From Saxidomus purpurata (Eukaryota > Mollusca > Bivalvia > Venerida > Veneridae): a stretch of 64,000 bases of DNA. The position numbers were made by a program, and so were the translations under genes. How positions within the stretch are numbered: the stretch's first letter is position 1; every line of letters begins with the position of its first letter. Location: assembly GCA_022818135.1 (NCBI GenBank), contig JAFMSR010000001.1, positions 6,851,869 through 6,915,868 of the forward strand. Direction: 5' to 3'. Positions 23,147 to 35,499 of this stretch are shown piece after piece. Below the pieces are notes generated by a model. It searched no databases, was not told the DNA's origin, and was given only the letters and a program-made list of their open reading frames with translations.

Positions 23147-24335
23147 CCTTGAAAGCATAAATTTTGTGACCTTTACCTTTAAACATTTTTCAGAAGGACG
23201 GCTTGCCGTATAAGACATAACGATGTGAGGTATGTAAACTATACAAGCTCATCTAATTGTTTTTTTTGCGTGATGTACTATATACTACATGTTAAATAAA
23301 GTTTGGGATAGTTTTCAGAGAAAATAACATGTAAGAATCGAAGTAATAAATTGCTGTTGAAAAGATGAACAGGTTCAACCATTCCAACGAAAAATTGAGC
23401 TTCTACCAAGTGATTTCTCAGGTAATACTTCACCAAATTTTAATTTCAAAAGACCTTTTGGTACATAAATCATCGCCCCTTTAACACTTTTTATTTCTTG
23501 TTAAGATAGATATATGGAAATATTAACCATTACAAATTCTGTCAGTCGCTCCACCTTTATCCCGTCACTCCACCTTTATCCAGTCGCTCCCCGCTTTATC
23601 AGGTTTTACCAGTGTGGCATTGGCAAACAAAGAACCTTGAAACTTCTACTCAGGGACCCTTAATTCATGTAACCATTTCAAATTATTCAATAAATTTACT
23701 CGGGCAGTTTAAGATAAAGACAGATCCAGATAGCAACATGCTACATCCTTCATGATTACAACTCTGATCAAATTATGTAGAAAATAATTGAGTAATATTT
23801 CATATCGGAAATAAAATCTTCCTGGAAATCTTTTATCAGTTAAACCCTGATAAGCCTACATATTACCATACTTATATATTACATTCCATTAAGGATAATG
23901 TGCCAGTGACATAATAGATATAATGTGAATGCAAGGATTTACATGTGAACCATTGCATGAAAAGAAAGAAAAGTCAATAGTAACATCTTTACAATATCCA
24001 ATGAATTTTAACACTGTAACATATTGGAGTGTTCTGTATACTGTGACAGTGAGGCAAATAGAATAGTCTAATATTAATGTGAACAATTCATCAAATATAT
24101 CCAGATTTTTATCTTTCTTGCAGCCTGAGCTACCTTTTTATGCAATGAGTGTTACCTTTTGTGCACACAAATACTATCATGTCACTGTTCATTACCCTAA
24201 ATGTACAGTACTACACTAAAGTGTATCATGTTACAGTTAAAGGTTCTCTATGGGTCACCTAAACTCTTTTTAACACAGCTTTAGTGGTCATTTAAGCCAC
24301 CAAATGGCTTTTTATTAAATGTCTGAACAAATGTG
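23147..24335. other. No gene recognised
   Basis: A+T-rich; a short direct repeat 'gtcgctccacctttatcc' / 'gtcactccacctttatcc' / 'gtcgctccccgctttatc' runs at about 23545-23600. Confidence 0.45.
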
Positions 24336-24475
24336 GCATTAGACTGGCATTCAGTCCTTACATTTACTATTTCATCTCTTTGCTGCCATAAATGTAAGAT
24401 GATCAAGCCCTGTCAGTAGATATTCTGCTTGGATAATGCGCCTGGTGGCGAGGCTAATGTGGCCTATGAAGTGAT
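24336..24475 (+). repeat. Dispersed repeat related to 12425-12765
   Basis: 'agactggcattcagtcctta', 'ctctttgctgccataaatgt', 'agatgatcaagccctgtc' and 'gcctggtggcgaggcta' match the blocks at 12.4-12.8 kb in order. Confidence 0.55.
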
Positions 24476-24586
24476 CTCAATGTTTTTTCTAGGATTTTAA
24501 CTGATGTGTCAACATCAACAGCTTTTTAAATATGATAAAATTGACTGCCATATCCTGTATATAATTCTGCTGCCATTGCGGTAGCG

Positions 24587-24592
<6 letters not shown>

Positions 24593-24633
<41 letters not shown>
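24593..24633. repeat. (TA)n microsatellite
   Basis: About 20 uninterrupted TA units. Confidence 0.95.
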
Positions 24634-24636
<3 letters not shown>

Positions 24637-24794
24637 TTAGTTGTGATGCAAGCTTTGACAAACAAATAATTTAGCCATAAGAATAGCTCATCTTAAGCCC
24701 TTAAAAGGATTGTAATTGTTGTTTAATGACCCTTCCGTTAACTGTGATTTTTTTTGGTCATTTTAACAGATGGGCAGTTTACCTAACAAAAGTT

Positions 24795-24965
24795 CCTTGG
24801 TAGAACCAGTACTAGACCAGATCCTAGCCTTTGTAAGAAACTGTCAACTTTCTCACATAAAGGATATGATTGGTAGCAGGATGCAGCCCATGGCCCTCAA
24901 ACTATGAGAGTTTACACTGTGATTTAAAGTCAGTGACTATAACCACTCATCCACGGACACAGACT
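24795..24965 (-). repeat. tRNA-derived SINE, family A
   Basis: Minus-strand copy. 'aagaaactgtcaactttctc' is the body and 'caggatgcagcccatggccc' covers the B-box side. 'gtcagtgactataaccactc' is the A-box side in reverse. Same order as at 46525-46690. Confidence 0.65.
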
Positions 24966-25258
24966 AAGGTAATTAAGTTGATAAAAACACAGATAATGAA
25001 AAAGGCAGAACAAAGTATCTTGCAGACCACTGGCTGTTTTAGTACATAAGGTGGTGGCAGGATTCAACTCCTAGGTAATTAGCAAAATTTAGGATGTAAA
25101 AAGTTGCAATAGCAAACATTCATTTTACAGTACTGATTTACATGAACAATTGAAACAATAAAAACAACTGAAAGTTTGGAACTCGGAGGGTGTAAAAGTG
25201 GAAAGTACATTGATTTACTGATAAGCCCTGAGGAGGCTTGCAGCTTTCAGATCTCAAC

Positions 25259-25398
25259 CATCAGATCAAGAAGGTTAAGCTGACAACACATCATAAATAT
25301 CTCCACATGAGGCTTTTCTTCTTGATGAAATCCATTCATTAGAAGCTTCAATAGTTTATCTTGAGGCATGAAAGAAACAGAAAGCTTATCACAAAGTG
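25259..25398 (-). CDS. Putative exon of minus-strand gene, unknown protein
   Basis: The acceptor ends at 25399 (gacctttgtgtactccaag, with a cttaaatgac branch-like word upstream). The exon begins with two bases of a split codon and reads 46 codons, including LCDKLSVSFMPQDKLLKLLM and EKPHVEIFMMCCQLNLLDLM. The donor choice ATG|gttgag leaves phase 0, and the frame otherwise stops at 25247. Leu/Met/Cys-rich amphipathic helices are suggested. It has too few Met-led codons to appear as a long ORF. No upstream partner with a one-base carry-out was identified. Confidence 0.33.
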
Positions 25399-25499
25399 CT
25401 TGGAGTACACAAAGGTCATTTAAGAAAACAAAAGGACAGACAGATGGACCGACAACTCACTTGTCTTATAATCGGCACTGGTAATAAATTAATTAAACA

Positions 25500-27690
25500 C
25501 TATCAACTGACTATTACATCAAGTCTTAAATTTGTGTGTCTATAATAAATGGTGTTAAGGTTCGACTGAAATTTAACTTTCAGTACAGTCTCAAATGAGT
25601 GCTCTTTGCCTGATACTCTGGGTCCTTCTCCATAGGTCCAAAGATACAAATCTGGTGTAAATATTAAGTGTACAATTATTAAAGTGTGAACTTACAAACA
25701 GTGATCTTCACTATTGTAAATTGCTTAATATTTGTGATGATTTAATAATTCTCCACCTTTTGTGAAACATTTCCTTTCTCATAATTCAAGAGCTCAACGC
25801 GAAACGATCCTATCTGCTTATATTTCTATAAACACTTAAGACTAGTATCGCACTGACCCCTCAATATGTTAATGGTGATACGTGCACCTGCTAGAGCTAA
25901 CAAGTCGTAAAATTATTTGGCACACAGAAATTACTGAATTTATGGTATTTGCAGTAAAAAATCACAAGGAAATTGAATGTTTTTTCCAATGCATTATTGC
26001 TGAATGTCACCTACACATTTTTGCATGCCATTCAGAATTTAATCAAAATGGAATCTTGAGTGGCAATAATAATAACATATCATTTTAAATCTGTGTTACA
26101 CAATATAGAAGTACTTTAATGGAGCCACATAATTTTTTTCCTCACAAATGTCAAACAGCTAAGAGTACTATGAAATTCCTCGAATACAATAGAGATAACA
26201 AACAGTGCCGATTTTCCCCACTGGAACTCGCTAGAACTCTAGAACTTGCTAAGCTTCAATCTTTCATTATGATTGAGTAAAAATTATGGATAATAACCGT
26301 TGATTAGAGCTTCCTAGATCTGTGATTAACGTTCATTTCGGTCAAAGGAAATGACGGCATTTTTACTTAAATATATCCATTTTTTCTCCTCCTTAATTTG
26401 GTAAAGACGTGATATCACCATGACGCTTGACGTACTTTTGCTCTCAACATTTTCTTTAAACTTGCCAAGTAACCACATTACTTTATTGACAGAACTGGGA
26501 TATAATTTTGCGCTTTTAAATTAATGTTTTATAATCATAGTGGTGTTTTTCTTTAGAAAAACTTGCCGCCGTTTAAAAACACGCAATATCATTGGAAAAA
26601 AGAATATTTTTATAATTTTGTAATACCAACAAATTTAAAATTAAAAACAATATCCGACATTACCATTTTCTATAACAGAAATGAAACTAAACTATGAGTT
26701 ATGAGTATACTTACAAGCCAAAAGAAAATCATATAATAAATTATCTGAAAGAAATTAGCTACAGTTATTTTCTAAACATCTGCAAATTTCTTTTTTTTCA
26801 AATATCTACCTGAATTTTATTTTCCTTTTTCTCTATACCTGCAACTCTATCTTCGGTTTATAGACTTGTATAAAACAAAAACACATTTCCCACCAACTTT
26901 TATATCAGTATCTGCAATATCTTATCTTATTTTCTTTCTTTTATTTTGCGGAACCTGCTTCTACGCTGTCATCACAGCGGTTTCAACTGTTTAGCTATCA
27001 TCATATCATGCAAGCGGAATTTTAGATTCAATTTTTCGAAAATTGCTCCATAAAGCATGCAGATTACATTCATATAAAAGAGAAAAGGAAAGGAAATGCA
27101 TGAAGATCTGCAAGATCAAGCGAACTAATGATTTCAGAATATCGTACAAATCAAATGAAACGCGACAGTAAATAATAAGACTTCCTGACTGAATTGGAAA
27201 ATATCGCTAACTTATAACCTTGATTCTGACAAGCATTTTGAAAGCATGCTGTTTTATCTTGAATTCAAAGTAACATGGAAACGAGTCTCTGATAAAATGC
27301 ATATTTTTTACAGAATATTTATCAACATATAGACACATGTTTGATAGGTTGATTTAAAATATTGCTTTGAACAGTGTTTATGACTTTTTGATACAAATCT
27401 AAGAAAATAAATCCACAAGTGTCTGCAGAAAAGTTAAAAAATTCAAAAGTTTATAGTGCAATAAAAAGTTTTAGAAGTCTATTTTTCTTCCATAAACTGT
27501 GTTTGATAGACATGCTTCATTTTTTATGAGGTTTCATGCCAGTTTCAACCATATTATTTCAATTATTTACAGGTGGACAGCCTATCTGAGGATTCTGACT
27601 ACCATTTCTGGAATGGACCACTACTTAAAACTTTTTGACTCAAATCATATCACTTCGAGGGGATTCCGGTTTGTTAAGAAGCTTTGTTTG
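25500..27690. other. No gene recognised
   Basis: Very A+T-rich, with nothing beyond scattered short frames. Confidence 0.4.
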
Positions 27691-27699
27691 TGTACATGC

Positions 27700-27815
27700 T
27701 CATTAGGTCCACCACCCTTGGGTGAGGTATATATGCGGTACAACCCTATTTGTGAAGGAGCTTGAACCCAGGACCCTTAATCAATGAGTCTCATATGAGA
27801 GAGGTTTAGTGAATT
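27700..27815 (-). repeat. SINE-like fragment related to 11330-11445
   Basis: 'aggagcttgaacccaggacc' plus 'cttaatcaatgagtctcata' and 'ggtttagtgaatt' matches the 11.3-kb block. On the minus strand gggttcaagc is a B-box-like word. A (ct)n run follows at about 27868-27882. Confidence 0.4.
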
Positions 27816-29224
27816 GCTCAGAATACATTTTAAAACATAGAATGGTGTGCAGTATTACACTAATTATTCTCTCTCTCTCTCTTATCAGAATTATAAGCTA
27901 AGGGACATTGTTTTAGATTTATATTTGTAGATTTTAATATGAGTTAATTGATTACACAAGTAAGCACTGTCACTGGTGGCATCTGTAGAATGGAAAACAT
28001 GCAATGTCTTCAATATTATTATGAAGACTGACATTTGAAAAAAAAAAACACCTAGATTTTGTAAAAACATAGCATTTCTAAAATGACTTTTGCTCTCCAG
28101 CAGTATCACAGCTGTATGTATTCCACTAAAATGCTTATGGTAAAGCCTGTGAGCAAACATTATCTGCACCATGGAATATTTTATTCCAGAACTTATCTAT
28201 GACATTACCAAATTATCAATGCACATTAACCTTTCATTAAAATGTTGGCACAAATTCTAAGTTAAATCTAGGATGCTTCTAAGGAATTTGAGACAGGTTA
28301 TTCCACTCTCCTGGTAATTAGCAGTTTTGTATCTGGAAAGGAAGGGAAGAATTGGACTAAAATTATGTTGAAGTTTTAAAGTCCTACATGCTTTTACTAT
28401 TTTACTGGGCAATATTTGCTGTATTATGAATTCTTTCAAACTAGATAATGAAATAATTTTTTTGAGAAAAAGCCATCATTTATTTATCATTTTGGGTTTA
28501 GTGGCTTCAAGCCCTGCTTATTTTCCAGCGCAAGAGTACTGTTTTCAGAAAATAATAAACAAAGTGTGTTCAGTCATTAATAACTTCATGAATCCCAAAA
28601 GGGCATTTTATAAACTAAATTAATATTAATTATGCAGAATTTCAATCTCTTTAAATACATTTTTGACTTTTCTAATCCCTTGTTTGTGGTTTAGTTACTG
28701 ATGATTTAACTAACATATCTGTTTTAATATGTCTTTATCATTAGGTTTTATGTGGAATGTGTGTAAATAAAATTTTGATTATGTTACAAAAGACATATGA
28801 CTTTATTTTGTGACCACACTAAGATGAACATGTATTAACATCTATTCTGCCAACAGAAGATGCTGAGGTGGCATATTTTTCACACTGGTTAACTTTCGTT
28901 GCAAGAAATTTACTTTCAAGACCAACTTATTATCAAGATAATTATAATTATCATTGTTCCATTCAGTTTCTCAAGTTGTATCAGCTTTTTAAAGCGACTG
29001 CACTCCAGATGGACAAGTTACGCTAAAAAAAAGAAAATTTTCAATTTCAAGAAAACAATTGTCATTACTGTATCAGGGGCATTGTATTATGATAACGTGA
29101 CAAGTTTTCTAACAAAAGAAACAATTAAAATGTGTTGTTTTGCTTACTTTTATTGTAGAAAATATCACCCGTGACTAACGGGTGGGCTCTTTGGTATATC
29201 AATATTTTTAACTCGCATCAATCA

Positions 29225-29350
29225 GCTGACTCCGTAGTGTAGTAGGTTAGCCGCTGTATTTTTTGCAAATCGCTGACACTGTAGTGTAGTAGGTTAGCCG
29301 CTGTAATTTTTTTGTGCGCAAAGATCCGAGTTCAAAACCTGGCTCAGGTA
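29225..29350 (+). repeat. tRNA-like SINE with duplicated A-box segment
   Basis: A 25-base block (gtagtgtagtaggttagccg ctgta) is exactly duplicated at 29234-29258 and 29281-29305, 47 bases apart. After the second copy comes a B-box-like gagttcaaaacc and a T-rich tail. The duplicated block is the A-box end of a tRNA-like head, so this may be a dimeric or restarted SINE head. Confidence 0.5.
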
Positions 29351-29822
29351 AATTTTTTTTCTACCTTTATTTTTACTCTTACACAAAGAAAATAATCTTG
29401 ATGCTGACAAATTGAATATATATTGTTTTACCAAAAAATTAAAATTTACTAAGAATTTGGTTGCTTTAAAGTTATAATTACAAATCAATTCCCTTATACA
29501 AAATAAACAAATTGAATTCATCACTCCATTGGTCATTCATCACCCAGTTAAGGACGTAATGATGGGGGTATGAATCTCCTTCAGTGATAGGTCTATTAAT
29601 TTTATTTTCTAGAAAAAAAGCCATAAGAATACAGCTTCTTTTGCTGTCAAGCTAAGATAAATGTTCATATAGGTTTCAGTTTTAATTATTCTGCTTTTAA
29701 CAAAATAAAAAAATATGGAGCAAAACAGGAAAAAATCCAAGAGGATGGTTTCCATTAAAGTAATAAATAACAGCTCAGAGTTTTCTCATTAATTTTATTG
29801 CATGAGCTTTCACATACTTGTA

Positions 29823-30001
29823 TTACTGTGTCTCATAATGTTGTTCAGTTGATCTGTCTTGAGGATTTTTAAAAAAATGTTCTGAAATAAATATCACTGG
29901 AAGAAATTCAACACTTTTGTTTTGTTTGGCTTTGACCTGATTGAGAGATGAACACTTTTTGTCCATATTTGTGTTTTTGTGAATGGTTCTAGGGTTCCCC
30001 T
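29823..30001 (-). CDS. Possible exon, minus strand, uncertain
   Basis: A strong acceptor (ttcttgaacattttttgcag) ends at about 30002 on the minus strand. The frame is open to TAA at its left end with stretches such as NPRTIHKNTNMDKKCSSLNQ and KSVEFLPVIFISEHFF. A donor-like CAG|gtcaaa sits in the middle. It is Lys/Asn-rich, as expected of chance frames in A+T-rich DNA, so this is weak. Confidence 0.15.
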
Positions 30002-30212
30002 GCAAAAAATGTTCAAGAATTTTCTTCAGTTCTAAAAAGTAAACCTTTACTATTTTGGGTGGTTTTAAAGGGATGTAATCAATTTTCTTGATGTACTGAT
30101 GTTATAGTGATATAATTGCTCAAAATAATCCTTTAAAAAGTATTTAATTAAACAACATTAAAATATAAAGGTATTTGATATATAGCCAAGAATTAAACTG
30201 AAGTGATCATTA

Positions 30213-30500
30213 GTCAGCCCGGAGAGCTCAATAGGTAGAACACGAGACTTGTAATCTCCGGGTGTAGGGTTTGATTCCAAGGGCTGACCAATTAAAATTA
30301 CTAAGTCTTTTGGATGAGACTTAAACCGAGGTCCCATGTATGGGTGCTATGCACCTGGCATGATAAAGAACCAGGGGTGTCTCTGGAATTGGGATGCTTT
30401 CTGTATCTTGCACTATCCCCCTGAAACCTAAAATAACTAACCTCTTCTGGGGGCATTGGTCATATGGGAAACCAGTACCCAATGATAAAACCCTAATATG
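30213..30500 (+). repeat. SINE with tRNA-Thr-like head
   Basis: The head 30213-30288 is tRNA-like: the seven-base acceptor gtcagcc/ggctgac pairs perfectly, and a CTTGTAA anticodon loop reads TGT at 30250-30252 (Thr). The B box is ggtttgattcc. The T stem pairs at only two of five positions, so this is a SINE head rather than a working gene. The body, with 'gtatgggtgctatgcacctg' and 'tctgggggcattggtcatat', recurs truncated at 9826-9990. Confidence 0.7.
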
Positions 30501-30534
30501 AATACGATAGTGATCATCACTAAGGAGTTGTAAA

Positions 30535-30687
30535 AATCTTCAAAGTTTCTAGAATCTTCAGAATTTTAGAATCAGAATCAGTAATCAGAATTAACAATTC
30601 TTGAAACACATCAAGAAGCTGCCATTTTACGCTTTCTTTTAATATTCTTGAATAATTCTAGAGTTATTCTAGAATGTTTCGCAGGGG
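30535..30687. mobile_element. Truncated relative of the 58.3-59.7 kb element
   Basis: Contains gattcttgaa/ttcttgaat and ttctagaat words and ends with tttcgcagggg (30677-30687), the same end as at 59696-59706. No matching left end was found, so only one end is kept. Confidence 0.4.
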
Positions 30688-30987
30688 TTGACAGCCAATG
30701 AAAACCTGTGTTAGAAAATACTGACCAGTAGATTAGATTATAACATGCACCATAACAGTATCCCCAACAAATTTTAAAGTCCCATGATCAACTACTACTG
30801 GCACTTACCTTAGCTAGAAATATCTCTTACAAATGAAATTGACTGTTGTTTGTATAGAAAAAGTTTCGTAAGTTGTTTTTTTTTCAATCAAAAGCACATT
30901 GGTTATAAATATAGCACAGATATAAGGCTTTTCTGACTACACTTTTTCATTAAAAAAACAACATTAAAGTCTATTAAAGCTATACAG

Positions 30988-31101
30988 TTCTAACATGTAC
31001 TTTTCGTTCCTTCAAAAGCAAAATTATGAATGTTTTTGGTACTATATTTCTAACATGTACTTTTCGTTCAAAAAGCAAAATTATGAATGTTTTTGGTACA
31101 A
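30988..31101 (+). repeat. 60-bp tandem duplication
   Basis: 'ttctaacatgtacttttcgt' followed by 'aaagcaaaattatgaatgtt' occurs twice, at 30988 and 31048, with a 4-base length difference inside. Confidence 0.85.
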
Positions 31102-31360
31102 ATAAAGGTCATTTCTGCCTGGGTAATACATCTTTCTGGGTAAAATAAGAGCTACTTTTTATTGTGATCCTGGGACTTTAATATAAAAGATTTATTATTG
31201 TAGGCATACATCAACATTTTCAGAGTAAATAAAAAACACAGCTCTTTCATTATTCTGTCAGTAAATTCCTTATTCTATTTGAGCAAATTATAAGAGATCA
31301 TGTGGCTTTACATCAAACATTCATGTAAAATGGTAGCAGTGACTTTCATTGTGACTGAAA

Positions 31361-31510
31361 CAAATTTTCTATGGAATTGGAAAAACAAAATGACCCTATT
31401 GGGATTCCATAAATTTTCTATGGAACTGAATAAAAAAATGACATGATTGCCATTCCGTAAATTTCTGTTGAATTGAAGAAAAAACAGAAGACACTATTGG
31501 GATTCCACAG
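31361..31510 (+). repeat. About 60-bp tandem repeat, three decayed copies
   Basis: 'attttctatggaa(t/c)tg', 'aaaaaatgac', 'attgggattcca(t/c)a' recurs three times. Confidence 0.6.
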
Positions 31511-32165
31511 ATATTAAAAAATATTTAATGTTAATTCTTTTGGTAAAAAGACTGAAGTGTTTCTTTTAATGTTCATACTCTTCATCAATGTGTTATCATC
31601 AAGAAACTGGTAAATATAGAGAGTAAATCGTAGAAACTTCTACACTCAACAGGTTTAGAAACGCAAAAGTGGCAAACTATTTATTTTATTATTGTTACCG
31701 TGTTTCAAATTTATTAAAATTTCATACACAACAACAACAATATAAAATTGATTATTGTAAAAGTTTCAATAATTCATCGCAAAGAATGACTTAAATAGAA
31801 ATAAAAACAATAGCGTCATTCAATAAAAATGTTCAACAGGGAAATCTTTGCTCAGTTGTACTGGTGGACTTTATTCATGTGTAATCAAAGTACTGAAATG
31901 CTGATGGAAGATGTCCGCTTGTAGAAACTGAGGGAAAACTGAGGTGCCATTATAGTGAAAATTTTAAATCAAAGAAAATGAATTGCACGTAATTATTTGT
32001 ATCTTTATTGTAAAATTTATAGGCTTGCTACCTTTAGCTTACTTCTTGTCAGTCATTTTTATGTATTTATTTGTAACATATCTTTATGTTGACAAACTTT
32101 ATATTGTTGTCACAGTTGTGACAGTTTCTGGTTTTCTTTACCTTGTTCAGCATCATGGTGCAAGT

Positions 32166-32653
32166 ATACCCCTGTAAATTCAGAAATACTTAAAGTCAAT
32201 AATGAATGGCTCATGAACTGATCTAAATCCTTTTTTCGTTTGTGTTCATGGAACATTTGATGTAGACTGTCCGTAAATATGTTCATGATCAGTCCATGAA
32301 CTACCAAAGAATCAACCATGCTATGAAATAAAAGGAAAAATTATGATTATTTTATGAAACATGATTAGTTTTTGAATGGAAGAAGAACTCAGTTCATGAA
32401 CATTGCCATTTAAGTATCTAAGCTTGTGAACTCATGTTCATGTTAAGCACAAATTATTTATGACAATATTCCTTAAATAATTCATGAACTGTTCACACTG
32501 TGTACACTTTTCATGAACATAAATTATAACAATGCTTCAAACACTTGTGCAACTTGTTCTTCATTAACATTTAAAGAACTGTTCATGAACTTAGTAACAG
32601 TAATGAACTATACATGTATTGTCATTGAACAGATCACAAACGTTTTGCGGGGA
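32166..32653. repeat. Region rich in tcatgaac/gttcatga words
   Basis: The near-palindromic word ttcatgaac and its relatives occur many times. The block begins near acccctg (32168) and ends near ttttgcgggga (32643-32653), which loosely resemble the ends of the 58294-59706 element. It may be a diverged cousin; the similarity is weak at the left. Confidence 0.35.
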
Positions 32654-33689
32654 AACACTTTATTTCACCGGGGTACAGAAACAAACACTCTATATCCTTT
32701 GCACACCGACATATTTTGTTGCACACTCGACAGACATGCATGTGTTTTTGTAAACACTGTACATCACGTTATGCTACTTTCGGTTTACTGCACGTGTTGT
32801 ATACGTCAGCAAATAGATTGAGCTGTAACATGAAAGTAAAGTTTCCATTGGCCCACCTACAGAGGTCATGCGCAGGGGTCACCCTGTCTGCTAACCTGCG
32901 CATGGACTTCTTTTTTTTTTTTCTTTTTTTTTGCTAACGAGAGGTCAATTTTAAGCCTCCTCATAAGATGTCAATATACCTAGGTTTGAGTACAACATGT
33001 CTGCTTTATGTCTGTGAAAAAATATTTGCACCTGCTCAAAACACTATCCCACAGGGGCCTGTACACGAACGTTGGTAAAATGAAAATTTTCAAACCTGGT
33101 AAAATTGTGTCCAAGGTCATTTTCAAGGTTGTCTTAAAGTGTCAGCATTTGCCTCGGACGTCTGAGTTTTCAACATTCAGGAGCTGTCGGCATAGCCTTT
33201 AAATTCATACAGACAAAACGTGTTCCATACGGTAACTGTCACTTCTATGGAAGGCCAAACCTGTCTTAACCCGCGTATACGGTTTATTACCGTTCAAAGG
33301 ATATATACATACAGATTAAAAGAGATATAGGGCCAGATTTTTACACTGTGCAATATGAAAACTTTAATCTAATAGTATTTAAGACAAAATATTATAGGAT
33401 TCTAATCTGATAGAACTATAATAAACTGCTGTAAAATTAAGTCAAATGGAAATTTATTGGGGGCCATATTCTGAAGCAGCAGAGTCACCTTGGCGACGAA
33501 AGAAGCTGATGATTGGAAATTATCAGGGTTCAAAAACTGCAAATTATAACCTTAAATAACAATTTGCATGCAATTACACTGCGACACAATTTAACAGTAC
33601 TATGAGGAAATGTTATGGTAAGTTTATGAATTTATGAATAAGAGCAGTTCCTGGCAATAGAACTAATAATAACCCTGTTTTGCATACCA

Positions 33690-33875
33690 AAGTATAACGA
33701 CTCTGGATATAGTGTAATTCCGGATATAAGGAATAAATTTTCTGGGCCAGCTTGTTTTTCTTTTTCTTTATTTAATATGAAAATGCTTTATATAGGATCT
33801 AACATACAGTGTACTCTGGTTATAAAGAATAAATTTAAACAATCCTAAGGAGTTTGCTATATTGGAAGTTTACTG
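33690..33875. mobile_element. Pogo-like MITE (reverse of 12960 family)
   Basis: Ends in gtttactg followed by TA, preceded by 'cctaaggagtttgctatatt', the complement of the left end at 12960. Inside are 'ggatataaggaataaatttt' and 'gttataaagaataaattta'. The left end is diverged. Confidence 0.5.
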
Positions 33876-33879
33876 TACT

Positions 33880-35490
33880 TGGAGCATTACTATATGGGGT
33901 GGGGGTGTGGAGGGTGGAGTAACTTGTGCTAGGTAGAAATTTACTGATGCACAATACAAATGGCACTAACACTTCCATAATAACACTCTTCTATACCTCC
34001 TATCAAAATGAAAAAACTTAACGACATTTCGCCAGTACACCTACACCCCTAATGCCGCTGGCTTGAATCTCAATCCCGATGATAAATTGTAAGTTCACCA
34101 ATTAAGAATGCTTTTTGTAGCACTTAAAAAATAATTTATCACTTTAAAATAATAAGTTATCAGGAAATGAGCCAAAAAAACAGAATGTAAAAATAAATTG
34201 ATATGGATAAAACAGTTACTTCAATATTTGTCTTCCTAGTAGTCTCAGAATTAATGATGCATTATATCCAAATATTTCTAGCAGACGACTGTTTATTGTT
34301 TTTGGAACTAAGCAAAACCAGATATTTTGGTTCACAAAGGTGTAGAGTAATCAATTGGTTGGCAAAGAAATAAGAAACCATGTCAGTAAAATGTTAAAGG
34401 CACCTAGATACCACCTGTAAATTTAAATTCTGTTTAGAAATAAAGCCATTACTTTATGTGGCAAATACTAATATTGCAACATTTAAATATTCCAATCCTT
34501 TCATCACAAGCACAGATATCACTGACTCTTGTTGCTCTTTCCATAGCAATGCATGAGGGGATGCATGCTACAGCTGTAAAGCACAATTAATGCATTTTAT
34601 AATGATGGATGCATATAATACTGGATAATTTATGACTTTATAAATAAACAATTTACAACAGTTGCAGATTTGCCCAGGAACTAAATAAATTATTAATTTA
34701 AATTTTACACATATCATTTCAATCAGTATTGGCAAAACATATTTAAAGTGGGCGACTTAGAAAGCGAGTAACAAATTATCTCCCTTGTTGGATAAAGTCC
34801 AAGATAACAAAATTGTAAAAAGGTCCATCTGACTAAAGCATCATGGCATGCTCCAGTTCCACGAAATCAAGGTCAAGGTCAATCGCTTTTTGTAAATTAA
34901 CCTTAAGTAACCATGTGTGAAATTCCTTACTTCAGTGTTGATGCTAAGCTAGACATCATCATGGTAGTCCTTTAACCAGTCAGGTCAATGGGTGCCTCGC
35001 GTTCTTCATTCGGAAAATGGGGTAAACTCGGTGTATTTCGTAGTCTTCTTTGTCAGTTTAAGTTAATATAAAACGTACTTGATCGATTGTTTTAAACATA
35101 TAAAATAAGAAAATGAATTCAAATTTTTAAAGCTTGAAATTTACCCAAGGACAGTTCTGTTTTCTTGTACTTCTTTGGTTTTGTATTTATTTAAACTAAA
35201 GTTGACATAAGCCGAGCAACACCCACTGACCGAATGAATTATTTCATGGGTGCAGTCCCACCATGACGTATGAACTTAAGTCTATTATGGGACTGTCAGT
35301 AATTTGAAGCTTGGGTATTAACCTTATTATAACTTTAATTAATCTGATTATCAAGGTTGCAAATATTTTAGCTTACTTTCTATCATATAGAACAAAGCTC
35401 CGATAAATCAAAGCAATCCAAATGCAAGACCATGGACCTATAATATACAAATGGAATGGACTTTCAAAAGTCAATAAAATGAAGAAGAAG
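33880..35490. other. No gene recognised; one NR-like motif
   Basis: A+T-rich. 'atcaaggtcaaggtcaa' at about 34867 contains two overlapping tcaaggtca nuclear-receptor half-sites; it recurs in a repeat at 45.1-45.3 kb. Confidence 0.4.
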
Positions 35491-35499
35491 AATTTTACA

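Noticed and set aside
24593..24633. Origin or recombination hotspot at the (TA)n run
   Set aside because: Plain microsatellite with no supporting context.
28257..28345. Minus-strand last exon after a strong acceptor (ttcttcccttcctttccag)
   Set aside because: Only about 25 open codons, no donor upstream to match, and the nearby AATAAA is not significant in A+T-rich DNA.
31890..31960. Minus-strand exon with a perfect acceptor (cctcagttttccctcag)
   Set aside because: Two different frames look equally plausible and both stop within about 19 codons; treated as chance.
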